A stretch of 64,000 bases of DNA from JBBSOK01 sp038259825 (lineage in GTDB: Bacteria; Bacteroidota; Bacteroidia; Flavobacteriales; Flavobacteriaceae), in the NCBI GenBank assembly GCA_038259825.1, contig JBBSOK010000001.1:1-64000 (forward strand), written 5' to 3'. The notes beneath the pieces are model-generated. The model had not been told where the DNA came from and ran no database searches. It worked only from the letters and a program-made list of their open reading frames with translations. A program made the translations under genes and the position numbers. This document shows positions 1-9,290 of the stretch, one piece after another. The number at the start of each line of letters is the position of its first letter. Position 1 is the first letter of the stretch.

Positions 1-1
1 A

Positions 2-253
2 GGTCATAATTTAGATTTTGATACACGAATAACTACGGGGGAAAAAGAAATCCCTAAAATTAGGGCGGATGTTTTCTTTCGATTGAAACAAGGGGAGTTT
101 ATTACGTATGCGGATGGGAAAGATAAGAGGGTGCAGTTTAAATTGTCTAAGATTGAAAGGGAACTTCCCGAAAATTCAAAACAGATTTCTATGGTCGATT
201 TGGAGCTTCATTTTGAGAGGATTTATAAGGAGGCGAGGTCGATTTTTAGTTAA
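2..253 (+). CDS. C-terminal fragment of a probable conjugal coupling protein (MobC/TraG-VirD4 type)
   Basis: An open frame enters from the left edge and stops at a TAA at 251-253, giving the last 83 residues of a protein that begins outside the window. The tail is hydrophilic, with a DVFFRLKQGEF stretch followed by YADGKDKRVQFK. It resembles, from memory, the tail of the Bacteroidota VirD4-type coupling ATPase (MobC), which would link relaxase-bound DNA to the Tra channel. No ATPase motif is in view, so the family call is an inference from this resemblance and from the Tra operon further right. It is on the plus strand, opposite to the Tra operon, and a defence-type cargo block follows directly. 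Confidence 0.45.
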   Translation, partial: GHNLDFDTRITTGEKEIPKIRADVFFRLKQGEFITYADGKDKRVQFKLSKIERELPENSKQISMVDLELHFERIYKEARSIFS

Positions 254-354
254 TAAATGTATTTACTGTTTAAATCATTCTTGTATATCTATAAGATTTA
301 GTCGGATAACTTTATATTTATAGCCTTATATAATGAGTTCCCATTATTTTATAA

Positions 355-1524
355 ATGACTATTGCAGAAAAAGCAAGATACATTGATTTATTCCTAAAAG
401 GATTATCTGAAGTGAGTTTTCCAAGCACATTAGCATCTGTTTTGGAATTGGGTCAAATACCGAGTGACGAAAACAAACAAAAGTTCAAACTAATCGAACA
501 TACACTTGAAAAGCACGGTTTGGTGGAATTTATTAGAGGTCGTGATAATTCTACACTTGAAGGTCAATGCGAATATTTCATAAGTGAAAAAGGACTTAAT
601 TTTGTGCTTAATAACGAATCAATAATTAAACTATTAGAAACTCAAAAACGAAACGATATGGATATAAATTGGGTTAGAGCCTTTAACAGACTATGGAAAA
701 TAATTAATGGGGAAGTTTATATGAGCGGTTCGGATTTTTTGAATGTCGCAAGAGAGGCAGATGATTCTATTCCGAGTTACAACGCATTTATTGAAGAAAG
801 AAGAGCAAAAGGACAAAGTACGAGTAGAAAAGACTTCTTCTGGGATATTATAAAAGGTATGAGTGAAGATGAAAAATTAGACTTTTTTGATAGTATGATT
901 GAGGAGTTGGAAACCCATTCGCCTGAATATTTAGATAATTTAAAAGCTCTATTTAGCAAAGCCGAAACTGTTATAAAAAAAAGAGCAATTCCCACACCGA
1001 AATTTCCTGATGACGTTTATATTGACGTTTTGAAAACAATTCATAATTGCTACAGAAGTGCCGAACAAAAGCCATCTATCTATGACGGAAAAGGAGAAGA
1101 AGATTTAAGAGATTATGCATTGGCATTCTTGGAATCACGATATGAAGGTGCAGTAGCTTCTGGAGAATCATTTAATAAAGAAGGTAAAACCGACATTATA
1201 TTAAAATCCATAGATGGTAGTAACCTTTTTGTAGCAGAATGTAAAATATGGCACGGAGCGGAACAATTTCATAAAACTGTCGAACAGCTTTTTGGATATT
1301 TAACTTGGAGAGATACCAAATCGACAATTATATTTTTTGTGAGAAATACAAAATTTGGAGATATTCTTAAAAAAATTAAAGAAGAAGCTGCCAAAAGCCC
1401 ATATTTTCTTGAACACGTTGCGGACCGAAATGAGACAAGTTTCTCATTTAAATTTAAGCATAAAGAAGATGATACTCGGGAAGTGTTAATTGAAATAATG
1501 GCATTTTCGTTTCCAAGTGAGTGA
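355..1524 (+). CDS. PD-(D/E)XK nuclease-fold protein, putative defence gene
   Basis: A 389-residue protein. The N-terminal two thirds is helical and I do not recognise it. The C-terminal part reads as a PD-(D/E)XK nuclease core: a GKTD segment with Asp280, a hydrophobic strand, then Glu295-Cys-Lys297 (ECK), followed by an amphipathic helix and a strand ending FFVRNTKF. These are the expected Asp and E-x-K catalytic positions. It is soluble, with no signal peptide. It is the first gene of the cargo block after the coupling-protein fragment and lies 172 bp before a GmrSD-like gene on the same strand. Restriction of foreign DNA is inferred from fold and company; the target is unknown. Confidence 0.6.
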   Translation: MTIAEKARYIDLFLKGLSEVSFPSTLASVLELGQIPSDENKQKFKLIEHTLEKHGLVEFIRGRDNSTLEGQCEYFISEKGLNFVLNNESIIKLLETQKRNDMDINWVRAFNRLWKIINGEVYMSGSDFLNVAREADDSIPSYNAFIEERRAKGQSTSRKDFFWDIIKGMSEDEKLDFFDSMIEELETHSPEYLDNLKALFSKAETVIKKRAIPTPKFPDDVYIDVLKTIHNCYRSAEQKPSIYDGKGEEDLRDYALAFLESRYEGAVASGESFNKEGKTDIILKSIDGSNLFVAECKIWHGAEQFHKTVEQLFGYLTWRDTKSTIIFFVRNTKFGDILKKIKEEAAKSPYFLEHVADRNETSFSFKFKHKEDDTREVLIEIMAFSFPSE

Positions 1525-1696
1525 GACAAAGCGAAATGACAAATTTTTGCAATTTGACGAATTATCATCTTAAAATTCGGCTTGTGCTTACCCAAAGTAA
1601 AATGCTTTTTAAGCGCACTACGTTTCATATGAACTGCCGAATATTACATTTAATAAAAATATAGTATACCAATCATAAAACACTAACTAAACCAAA

Positions 1697-3601
1697 ATGA
1701 ATTTAGGCAAGCCATTATTAGAAGAATTACTAAACAAACAAATCCGATTTAAAATTCCAGTTTTTCAAAGACATTATGTTTGGAACGAACAAGACCAATG
1801 GATGCCTCTCTGGGAAGATTTCATCAACAAATTTAATGAAAGGCATAACGGACAAAAAATTCATCCACATTATACGGGTTCGATAGTTTTGTTTCACGAA
1901 AGTACAACAACAAGTACACTTTCAACTTACAACGTCATTGATGGTCAACAAAGATTAACAACATTTCAACTATTTATAACCGCTTTTCGAGAAGTTTGCA
2001 GAAAACATTTAGAAGAAGAAAGTTTAATCAAAGAACTTGATAAATATCTTTTTAATGACAAATCTTTTGGCGACAAAGATTATGAAAATCAAAAATTCAA
2101 GTTGGAGCCAACTAAATTTAACAAAGAGATTTTCAAATCAATTGTAGGAAACACATACGAAAAAGTTGAGGAATTGCATATTCTGCCTGTTCTTGAAGAA
2201 TATGGTGTAGGTCCAAAAAGTTATAGAAACATAGCAAAAGCAAGACACAAAATTTTAGGTGCGTATATTTTCTTTTATGACCAATTAAATGACTACATAG
2301 AAAATTCAGAAATTGAAATAAACGAATTGATTACTAATCTGCTTTTAGTCATCAAAAGGGATTTTCAGTTTGTGGAGATTGGGCTTACACAAAATGACGA
2401 CCCTCAAATGATTTTTGAAACGATGAATGGTAGAGGTGCTTCATTGAGTGAGACCGACCTTATTAGGAACTTCATCTTTATGCGGGCAAATAGTAACGAA
2501 GAATCACTTGATGAAATTTATGACAAATATTGGGATGAATTTGACGACCCAAATGCAGATTATAAATGGCACGACAAAACAAGTCGAGGAAGATATTCAG
2601 AAAGTCGTTTACAGTTTTTTGTGATTGATTATTTGACCCTAAAACTTCAAACTGAAATTAGATACGACCAAGTTTTCTATTATTATAAACTGTTTATTTT
2701 AAACAAAGCTACTTTTCCTAAAATAGAGGATGAACTGAAAGAATTAAATAGATATGGTCAAATTTTCAAAAAACTAACAAACCCAAGTGGCGACAGTAAT
2801 TTTGAGAAGTTAGCCAGACGTCTATCGGATATGGATATTTCAACCATATATCCATTATTACTGTATGTAGAAGGAGATGATGAAATTTCCCAAAAAAATA
2901 AAAATGAAATCTATATCATTCTTGATTCATATTTAACAAGAAGATTTCTTTGTGGATTGACTACAAAAAATTATAACAATGTATTTCTTGAATACCTCAA
3001 ATTCTTAAACGAAAATAAAGATTCCGATTCTTTCAAAAATCATTTACAATCAAAAACAGCAGACACCAATCTATGGCCCTCTGACAACATATTATTAGAA
3101 AGATTGCTTGAAAGACCACTTTACAGAGAGGAAAAGAATCGCACAAAAAGCATATCAAATATCTTACTTGAAGTTGAGAAATTCAATCGAGGTAGTAAAC
3201 AAGAAAAAATCAACTTCCTAAATACAGGATTGACTATTGAACACGTATTACCTCAAAAATGGTTTGAGCATTGGCCTTTAGACGGCAAAAGTATTTCAGA
3301 AGAAGACTTCAATTTATCTGTCCACGCAGTAATGACCGAAGAAGATAAAGAAGGGAAATACCATCAAATAGAGGGGAGGAACAAAATGTTACACACTATT
3401 GGCAATCTTACAATATTGACAACTTCACTTAATCCAAGCGTGAGTAATTCGGCGTTTTTAATCAAACAAAAGGAGATAGGAAGTCAATCAACCTTAATAA
3501 TAAACCAATATTTTCAAAATAAATCGGATTGGAATGAAGAACAGATAAAGGAACGAAGTAAAATAATTTATGATTCTATCTCGAAAATTTGGGCGTATTA
3601 A
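1697..3601 (+). CDS. GmrSD-like DUF262/DUF1524 protein, modification-dependent restriction type
   Basis: A 634-residue single-chain protein. The N-terminal DUF262 domain carries the family motif DGQQRLTT starting at Asp82, in the ParB/Srx-like fold used for nucleotide hydrolysis. The C-terminal DUF1524 domain shows the His-Me (HNH) pattern: IEHVLPQKW near residue 515, then GNLTILTTSLNPSVSN near residue 575. In the GmrSD family the two halves act together to cut DNA with modified, for example glucosylated, cytosines. This protein has both halves in one chain, which is common. The ATG at 1697 gives a complete N terminus before the DUF262 core. A PIN-domain gene follows 54 bp downstream. Confidence 0.8.
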   Translation: MNLGKPLLEELLNKQIRFKIPVFQRHYVWNEQDQWMPLWEDFINKFNERHNGQKIHPHYTGSIVLFHESTTTSTLSTYNVIDGQQRLTTFQLFITAFREVCRKHLEEESLIKELDKYLFNDKSFGDKDYENQKFKLEPTKFNKEIFKSIVGNTYEKVEELHILPVLEEYGVGPKSYRNIAKARHKILGAYIFFYDQLNDYIENSEIEINELITNLLLVIKRDFQFVEIGLTQNDDPQMIFETMNGRGASLSETDLIRNFIFMRANSNEESLDEIYDKYWDEFDDPNADYKWHDKTSRGRYSESRLQFFVIDYLTLKLQTEIRYDQVFYYYKLFILNKATFPKIEDELKELNRYGQIFKKLTNPSGDSNFEKLARRLSDMDISTIYPLLLYVEGDDEISQKNKNEIYIILDSYLTRRFLCGLTTKNYNNVFLEYLKFLNENKDSDSFKNHLQSKTADTNLWPSDNILLERLLERPLYREEKNRTKSISNILLEVEKFNRGSKQEKINFLNTGLTIEHVLPQKWFEHWPLDGKSISEEDFNLSVHAVMTEEDKEGKYHQIEGRNKMLHTIGNLTILTTSLNPSVSNSAFLIKQKEIGSQSTLIINQYFQNKSDWNEEQIKERSKIIYDSISKIWAY

Positions 3602-3655
3602 ATAGTTCCTATTTAAAAATGTAAGAATTCATCCAAACAAAACCACAAGTACAAA

Positions 3656-4717
3656 ATGGAATACATAGTCCTCGATACAAATATTTTTATTAAAGAAAAT
3701 TTTCTTGAAGGAAAAAGAATTCGGCAACTTCTCAAACTTTCCGAAGAGGAAAAGATTAAGATTGTTATGACCAAAATAACGATTGGAGAAGTTAAAAGCC
3801 GATTTAAGAAATTTTCAAGAAAAGCAGTCCAAGACTTAAATCAGTTTAAAAATCAATTTGAGTCCCGAGTTTTGCGGAACAATTCCGCAGGGAGGAAAAT
3901 TTTTGAGCGAATCGTTAATAATGACATTGAAAAGGAATTTAATGATGAATTTGATGCTATTCTTCTAAAATCAAAAGTCCTTGTAATTGATTATCGAGAA
4001 TTAAATATAGAAACCGTTTTTGAGAAATATTTTGAAAATAAATTTCCATTTAATGGAGGAGACAAGAAAAATGAATTTCCTGATGCATTTGCATTGGACT
4101 TGATTGAAAAATGGTGTTTTGAGAAGAAAATAAAATGTACCGTATTTTCATCCGATAAAGATTTTTTAAACTTCGAGAGTGAACATTTCGAAATAACTAA
4201 AGACTACGAAAATTATCTTGATGAGAAGCTTAAATATTATCTAACAGAAGAACATAGAATTTCAATACTTAATAAACTATTTGAGCAAAACTCAAAGAAA
4301 ATTGATGATGAGATTGAAGAGTGGTATCGGTATAAGTTAGATGATGACAGTTTGTATCATATGGTAGTTTGGAATGATATTCACGACATTGAAATAACGG
4401 AAGTCATTATCAAAAACAAATCATTCCAAATTGTATCGATTGATGAAGAATCTATTGAAATTGAAATTGAGGCAGAGGTAACCTTCAAAGTTGAATTAGT
4501 CATAGATGATGAAGATTTCTCCCATTATGATAATGAAGATAAAGTTACCTACTACTTCGAAACCAAAATTGAAGAAATAGAAAGAGACGTAACGGCAACT
4601 TTATCGGTTCTTGCCTATATTATTGATAAGGAAGAGTACGAGGAGGAATTTGAAATTCTCGAAATCAATAAAGATGAGAAGTTAAAAATTGAAGAACAGT
4701 ATGAAGATTACAGATAA
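3656..4717 (+). CDS. PIN-domain protein with a long acidic C-terminal region
   Basis: A 353-residue protein. It opens with a PIN-type strand and first acidic residue (VLDTNIF, Asp7), has a conserved Glu in ITIGEVKSRFKK, and later DAFALDLIEKWC and VFSSDKDF with the distal acidic residues, so the four-acid metal site of a PIN ribonuclease appears complete at about residues 1-185. The remaining half is very rich in Glu and Asp and has no domain I recognise. Many PIN proteins are toxins, but no small antitoxin gene is adjacent, so it is more likely a stand-alone nuclease of the DUF4935 kind. It lies 54 bp after the GmrSD-like gene and may be cotranscribed. Confidence 0.65.
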   Translation: MEYIVLDTNIFIKENFLEGKRIRQLLKLSEEEKIKIVMTKITIGEVKSRFKKFSRKAVQDLNQFKNQFESRVLRNNSAGRKIFERIVNNDIEKEFNDEFDAILLKSKVLVIDYRELNIETVFEKYFENKFPFNGGDKKNEFPDAFALDLIEKWCFEKKIKCTVFSSDKDFLNFESEHFEITKDYENYLDEKLKYYLTEEHRISILNKLFEQNSKKIDDEIEEWYRYKLDDDSLYHMVVWNDIHDIEITEVIIKNKSFQIVSIDEESIEIEIEAEVTFKVELVIDDEDFSHYDNEDKVTYYFETKIEEIERDVTATLSVLAYIIDKEEYEEEFEILEINKDEKLKIEEQYEDYR

Positions 4718-5054
4718 TCTATAATTCAAACGTGAATTGAAGGTTTTCACTTGAAAAATTCTACAAAGTTTATAAAGTCGGTAGTCCTTTAGAGTCTTAA
4801 TCTCATTTCAAGCAAGGCAAAAATAGCCATAGCTTAAGATAAAGGATAGAAAGTATTTTTTCATAACTGAATACTTAAGACATAAGAGATTATAGGTAGG
4901 AACTGTTCAAATAGCTCCAAAACCACCTATCCATAAACTTGGAAATATTCCAAATATTAATGAAATCCTGATTATCAAATTCGCAAAATCATTTGTACCT
5001 TTGAAAGGAATTTAGTATGTAATTAACAAAAAGGAATTTTAGACAATTTGCAAA
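4718..5054 (+). promoter_or_regulatory. 337-bp gap with a promoter for the methyltransferase gene
   Basis: No gene is visible here. A perfect Bacteroidota -7 box (TACCTTTG, 4996-5003) lies about 50 nt before the methyltransferase ATG. A clear -33 TTTG is not visible at the expected distance. The change of gene block and the promoter suggest that the restriction-modification pair is transcribed separately from the three genes upstream. Confidence 0.5.
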
Positions 5055-8000
5055 ATGATTGATTTTGATATAATAGAAAATTTAGGTTTGGACAAGGCCG
5101 TATCTGTTATTTCAGAACCTAATCAAGTTTCTGAAAGTCAATTAGGTGTCATAAATCAAGTAAAGAATTTTGGTATTGATGAAATTTATTTCAGCACCGA
5201 CGAAAATCACAACAGTTATCCAGCGGTATTCTTAAAGGAAGTCCAAAAATTTGATGACTTGGCTCTTCGAGAAATTGCCATTGCACAAAAAAAAATATGG
5301 AATTTTAAAAAGGTCATTTTTCTTTACGTTTATTCTGAAACGGAAATACGAATCTACAATTGCGCCGAGAAACCTCTGTTGATAAAATCCGACGATTTTG
5401 ATTATAAAAAGGAACTCAAAACGCTTGAGATAGAGTCATACAAGTTTTCGGATAAAAATAAATTAAAAGAACTTCAAAACCTTTTTTCCACCATTGCTAT
5501 CGATACCGGTATTATTTGGACTTTGAAGGAAGCTTTTGAGATTCGAAAGAAGATTAGTCTTAAGCGAAGAGTGGATAAATATCTCGTTGATAGCCTTACC
5601 CATACTGCCAAGCAATTACAGGACGATGGGTTAGAGATTAACCTTATCCATAAAATAATAATGCGTTCTCTCTTTCTACTATATCTGGAAGATAGGGGCG
5701 CAACCGATGCAAAATTCTATTCTGGAATCAAAAAAGGAGCTCAATCTTATTTCGACATTCTGGATGATGAAGATAAAACGTATTCCCTTTACCGCAAGTT
5801 GGAGGAATATTTTAATGGAAATGTTTTTACTGTAGATAACAATGAGACCATTTCGAGAGAACACTTGCAAATTATAAAAAAGTGTTTTATCAATGGTAAT
5901 GATGATTCACAGCAGCAAAATCTTTTTGAAGATTTTCGACTTTTCGACTTTAGTATTATCCAAATTGAATTATTGAGTGAAATTTACGAGAATTTTCTTT
6001 CCGAAATAAACCCAACACTAAAACAAGATACAGGTACATATTACACACCTCCATCACTTGTTGAACTTATATTAAATGAAAAGTTACCAATTGCAAGGTC
6101 AGAGAGAAACTTCAATGTTAAGATTTTGGACCCAACCTGTGGTTCTGGAATTTTTCTGGTAGAAAGTTTTAAAAGATTGGTAAAGCGTCACGAAAATGCG
6201 ACCTCTGAAAAACTTACTGACTTTAATGAGCTGAAGAAGTTGCTGACGGATAATATTTTTGGCATTGAGATACATCCACAATCCATTAAGGTGGCAGCAT
6301 TCAGTCTTTATCTGGCTTTGGTTGATAACTTGAATCCTAAAACGATTTGGCAGAATAAAGATTACCGTTTGCCTTACCTGATTAACGACCCTACTGATAG
6401 TACATTGGTAGAGCAAGGCAATAATTTGTTTCGTAGTGATACTATAAAATCGAATCCAGAGGTAGAAGCTATTAAATTTGATTTGGTTGTTGGGAATCCG
6501 CCCTTTGGCACGAAAAAACTATCTCAAACCATAAGGGATTATAGCGATAAATACGGTTTTGCCAAGGAAATGGTGCTTCCGTTTTTGCACAAAGCAACAA
6601 CGTTCTCTGAAAATGGAGAAATTGCCTTGATTTTCAATACCAAAATACTCACTAACACGAAAATTACGTATCAAAATTTCAGAAAGTGGCTTTTCAATGA
6701 ATGCTATGTAGAGAAGATTTATAATTTCTCAATTTTACGGAATGCTCCGAAAGATTTTGGCGGGCAATTGTTTGGTTCGGCAACGGGGCCTATCAGCATT
6801 GTCTTTTATAGGAAAAATGCACCAAAGAAAAAATCTGACACCATTATTTATTATGCTCCCAAAACTTATATCAAATCCAATGTTATTGAAGGTGTTAGTA
6901 TTGATGGGACAGATTTAAAATATCTTCCCCGAGAAGAATGCAAAAATCCGACTTCAAAAATTTGGAAAATTGCAATGTGGGGTGGAAATGGGGATATGAA
7001 ATTGATTCATAAATTAAATTCTTTAGATAGTCTGGAGCAGTTTATTTCAAATGAAAAATTTGATAGAGGTTCTGGATTGCAATATTTGAATGATTCCACA
7101 AAGAATCCTAAAGTAGATACTGAAATTCCTAATAGATATATTGCACCAAAGAATATTAGGAGATATGCGTCATATTCGTTTTCGGACTTAAATTCTGGGC
7201 TTTCTCTAAAATCTAAAGAAATATACGCTCAACATTATGGTGTGTCAGTTAGCGACATACCTGCTATAGATATTTTTAGACGTCTGGGAGCGAAAAAAAC
7301 TTATTTTGCGCCACATATTCTAATTAAAGAAGGTCTTTCCAATTGGAAAATTTGTGCTTCTTATGAAAATGAAGATTGCTCTTTCAATAGTAAAGTTTTA
7401 GGTGTCAGTCATAGTGATGCTAATTTACTCAAAGGGTTAACTTGTTTCATAAACTCAAAACTTGCTTATTATTATCTTTTTCTTTGTTCGGCATCCATCG
7501 GAATAGAAAGAGAGGAAATTAAACCAAACGAAATTTACAAACTTCCTTTTTCTCTATCAAAAGAGAATTTATATTATTTAGCTGAAATGTATGACAGAAT
7601 GTGTAGTGAATCTGAAATTCTCAATAACAATTTAAAAGAGCAAGAGAAGCAGATTGATGAATACATATTTAAGTGTTTTAACTTTTCAAAGGACGAGAAT
7701 CTTATCGTAGATAATTTTGTTGAATTTACTATCCCATTATTAATTAAGAGGTATCATTATGTTCTTGGACCGACAAACCTTAAGGAAATTCAAGATTATG
7801 CTGCGAAAGTATCACAACATTTGAATGACTTTTTGCAAAATCAGAATCTGTATGCCAATTGTACAATATTTGAAAAAGTGAATCATTTTTCGCCTCTGAT
7901 GATAACTAAAGTTACATTTGAAGATACTGAAAAAGCAGTCTTAAAATCAATTGTGCAGATTGATGACATACTGAAAGATTTGGATAAGGAATTATGGCAA

Positions 8001-8156
8001 AAGAAGGCAACAAATATATATTTCAGAAAAAAATTAAATTACAAAACTGGTAACGACATTTTTATTATTCGTCCCAATCAGAAAAGATTCTGGACACAAT
8101 CAATGGCAATTGAAGATGCTTCGGAATTAATTCTGGAAATTTTAAACGAAGTTTAA
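5055..8156 (+). CDS. N6-adenine DNA methyltransferase of the Eco57I / type IIG kind
   Basis: A 1033-residue protein. The AdoMet-binding motif I is DPTCGSGIF starting at Asp359, and the catalytic motif IV is NPPF at Asn481-Phe484, which marks an amino-group (N6-adenine) methyltransferase. About 340 residues precede the catalytic core. The stretch from about residue 620 to 900 follows it as a likely target-recognition region, ending with helical segments. In type IIG enzymes the N-terminal part carries a nuclease; I see no convincing PD-(D/E)XK motif here. Instead, a small PD-(D/E)XK protein is encoded 3 nt downstream, so cleavage may be supplied in trans. Modification of host DNA in a restriction-modification system is the inferred role. 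Confidence 0.8.
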   Translation: MIDFDIIENLGLDKAVSVISEPNQVSESQLGVINQVKNFGIDEIYFSTDENHNSYPAVFLKEVQKFDDLALREIAIAQKKIWNFKKVIFLYVYSETEIRIYNCAEKPLLIKSDDFDYKKELKTLEIESYKFSDKNKLKELQNLFSTIAIDTGIIWTLKEAFEIRKKISLKRRVDKYLVDSLTHTAKQLQDDGLEINLIHKIIMRSLFLLYLEDRGATDAKFYSGIKKGAQSYFDILDDEDKTYSLYRKLEEYFNGNVFTVDNNETISREHLQIIKKCFINGNDDSQQQNLFEDFRLFDFSIIQIELLSEIYENFLSEINPTLKQDTGTYYTPPSLVELILNEKLPIARSERNFNVKILDPTCGSGIFLVESFKRLVKRHENATSEKLTDFNELKKLLTDNIFGIEIHPQSIKVAAFSLYLALVDNLNPKTIWQNKDYRLPYLINDPTDSTLVEQGNNLFRSDTIKSNPEVEAIKFDLVVGNPPFGTKKLSQTIRDYSDKYGFAKEMVLPFLHKATTFSENGEIALIFNTKILTNTKITYQNFRKWLFNECYVEKIYNFSILRNAPKDFGGQLFGSATGPISIVFYRKNAPKKKSDTIIYYAPKTYIKSNVIEGVSIDGTDLKYLPREECKNPTSKIWKIAMWGGNGDMKLIHKLNSLDSLEQFISNEKFDRGSGLQYLNDSTKNPKVDTEIPNRYIAPKNIRRYASYSFSDLNSGLSLKSKEIYAQHYGVSVSDIPAIDIFRRLGAKKTYFAPHILIKEGLSNWKICASYENEDCSFNSKVLGVSHSDANLLKGLTCFINSKLAYYYLFLCSASIGIEREEIKPNEIYKLPFSLSKENLYYLAEMYDRMCSESEILNNNLKEQEKQIDEYIFKCFNFSKDENLIVDNFVEFTIPLLIKRYHYVLGPTNLKEIQDYAAKVSQHLNDFLQNQNLYANCTIFEKVNHFSPLMITKVTFEDTEKAVLKSIVQIDDILKDLDKELWQKKATNIYFRKKLNYKTGNDIFIIRPNQKRFWTQSMAIEDASELILEILNEV

Positions 8157-8159
8157 GTA

Positions 8160-8780
8160 ATGGGATTGAACAAAGTAATAGTTGCCAGCTTCAAGAGAGG
8201 TTTCGAAGATAAATGTTTTCAGCTGATAACGGGATCTTATGCAAAAGCTTTAGAAACAAAGGTCATCCAACTCAATTGGGATGAGAATGATATCACATCG
8301 GAACTGCATACGCACATAAACCAAAATCCGCTACGATTAAAGTGGAGTATCGTAACGAATGTTGAGCAACATTTACCTAAAAAAGATACTAAAAAGGAAA
8401 AGGGTTTTGCCGCAAAGTTACCTCGTATAGACCTTCGATTGGTAACCATAAATTCCGACCTTGAATATGAATATCATTTGGAAGCAAAAAATCTTAAGGA
8501 AACTGATTCTGGCCTAAAGCGACGATATATAGATACAGGCATCAACAATTTTGTATCACATAAATATGAGAATGGTTGCTTACTTGGCTATGTACTTGAA
8601 GGAGATTTGGATAAAACAGTTAAAGGAGTGAACAAACTTTTGATAAAAGATAAGAGGGCTTCCGAATGTTTAATTCCAAAGCCACATAATTTGCACAATG
8701 CTTATTACGAAACAGGACACATTAATAACTTTACTCTAAAGCACTTAATGTTCGATTTCACACACCTTCAGAGTGCTTAA
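8160..8780 (+). CDS. Small PD-(D/E)XK protein paired with the methyltransferase, putative restriction subunit
   Basis: A 206-residue soluble protein. The middle part reads PRIDLRLVT, a strand pair, then YHLEAKNL: Asp91 and Glu108-Ala-Lys110 form a PD-(D/E)XK catalytic set. The gene starts 3 nt after the methyltransferase stop, so the two are almost surely cotranscribed and probably translationally coupled. This supports a two-gene restriction-modification unit with the endonuclease domain on a separate chain. The recognition sequence cannot be read from this. The gene ends facing the 3' end of the minus-strand Tra operon, with 137 bp between them. Confidence 0.6.
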   Translation: MGLNKVIVASFKRGFEDKCFQLITGSYAKALETKVIQLNWDENDITSELHTHINQNPLRLKWSIVTNVEQHLPKKDTKKEKGFAAKLPRIDLRLVTINSDLEYEYHLEAKNLKETDSGLKRRYIDTGINNFVSHKYENGCLLGYVLEGDLDKTVKGVNKLLIKDKRASECLIPKPHNLHNAYYETGHINNFTLKHLMFDFTHLQSA

Positions 8781-8917
8781 AATATCAATTTTGTTATTAG
8801 GTATTGTTTTTTAGAATTTCCCGATAATTTCTGACCCAGTGCGAACAATAATTAAAGTACAACAAATTTTCTTTGAGGACTTTTAAATTGGGCTTAAAGG
8901 TTGACCCTATGAAATTT

Positions 8918-9283
8918 TCAAAAAGGCCCTTTATCCCGCGGCCCATTATGCGTAACCTTCCATTGGCCATTTTCTTGAACCAGTTTAAAAACACCTGGTT
9001 TTGGGTCGTACGCTGTTGAATATTTTACCCAAACCACCTCGCCATCCATAGCTTCATCGACCACTTTAAAATTGGCTTCTGAATCTTTATCTTCAGCAAA
9101 CATTGCTTGAATGCTTGAAAGGTTTGCATATCCTTCCGCAGTGGTATACTTTTTTAATGTAGCTTCATCGCCGTGATAAAAACTTTCGGCAACAACTTTA
9201 GCGGTTTCAGAAGGGGAGAGATTCTTGTTTTCTGAGCACGAGAAGAACAAAAATACGAGCGAGAAAATGACTAAATTTTTCAT
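8918..9283 (-). CDS. Small lipoprotein at the end of the Tra operon (DUF4878-like)
   Basis: A 121-residue protein with a short signal peptide ending in a lipobox (FLFFSC, Cys at about residue 16), so it should be lipid-anchored. The mature part contains SPSETAKVVAESFYHGD and ends with a VWVKYSTAYD / GVFKLVQENGQWKVTHNG segment, typical of the NTF2-like DUF4878 lipoproteins. It is the last gene of the transfer operon, 7 nt after traN. A role in the outer part of the mating apparatus or in entry exclusion is possible but not shown by the sequence. Confidence 0.65.
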   Translation of the reverse strand: MKNLVIFSLVFLFFSCSENKNLSPSETAKVVAESFYHGDEATLKKYTTAEGYANLSSIQAMFAEDKDSEANFKVVDEAMDGEVVWVKYSTAYDPKPGVFKLVQENGQWKVTHNGPRDKGPF

Positions 9284-9290
9284 AACGTTA

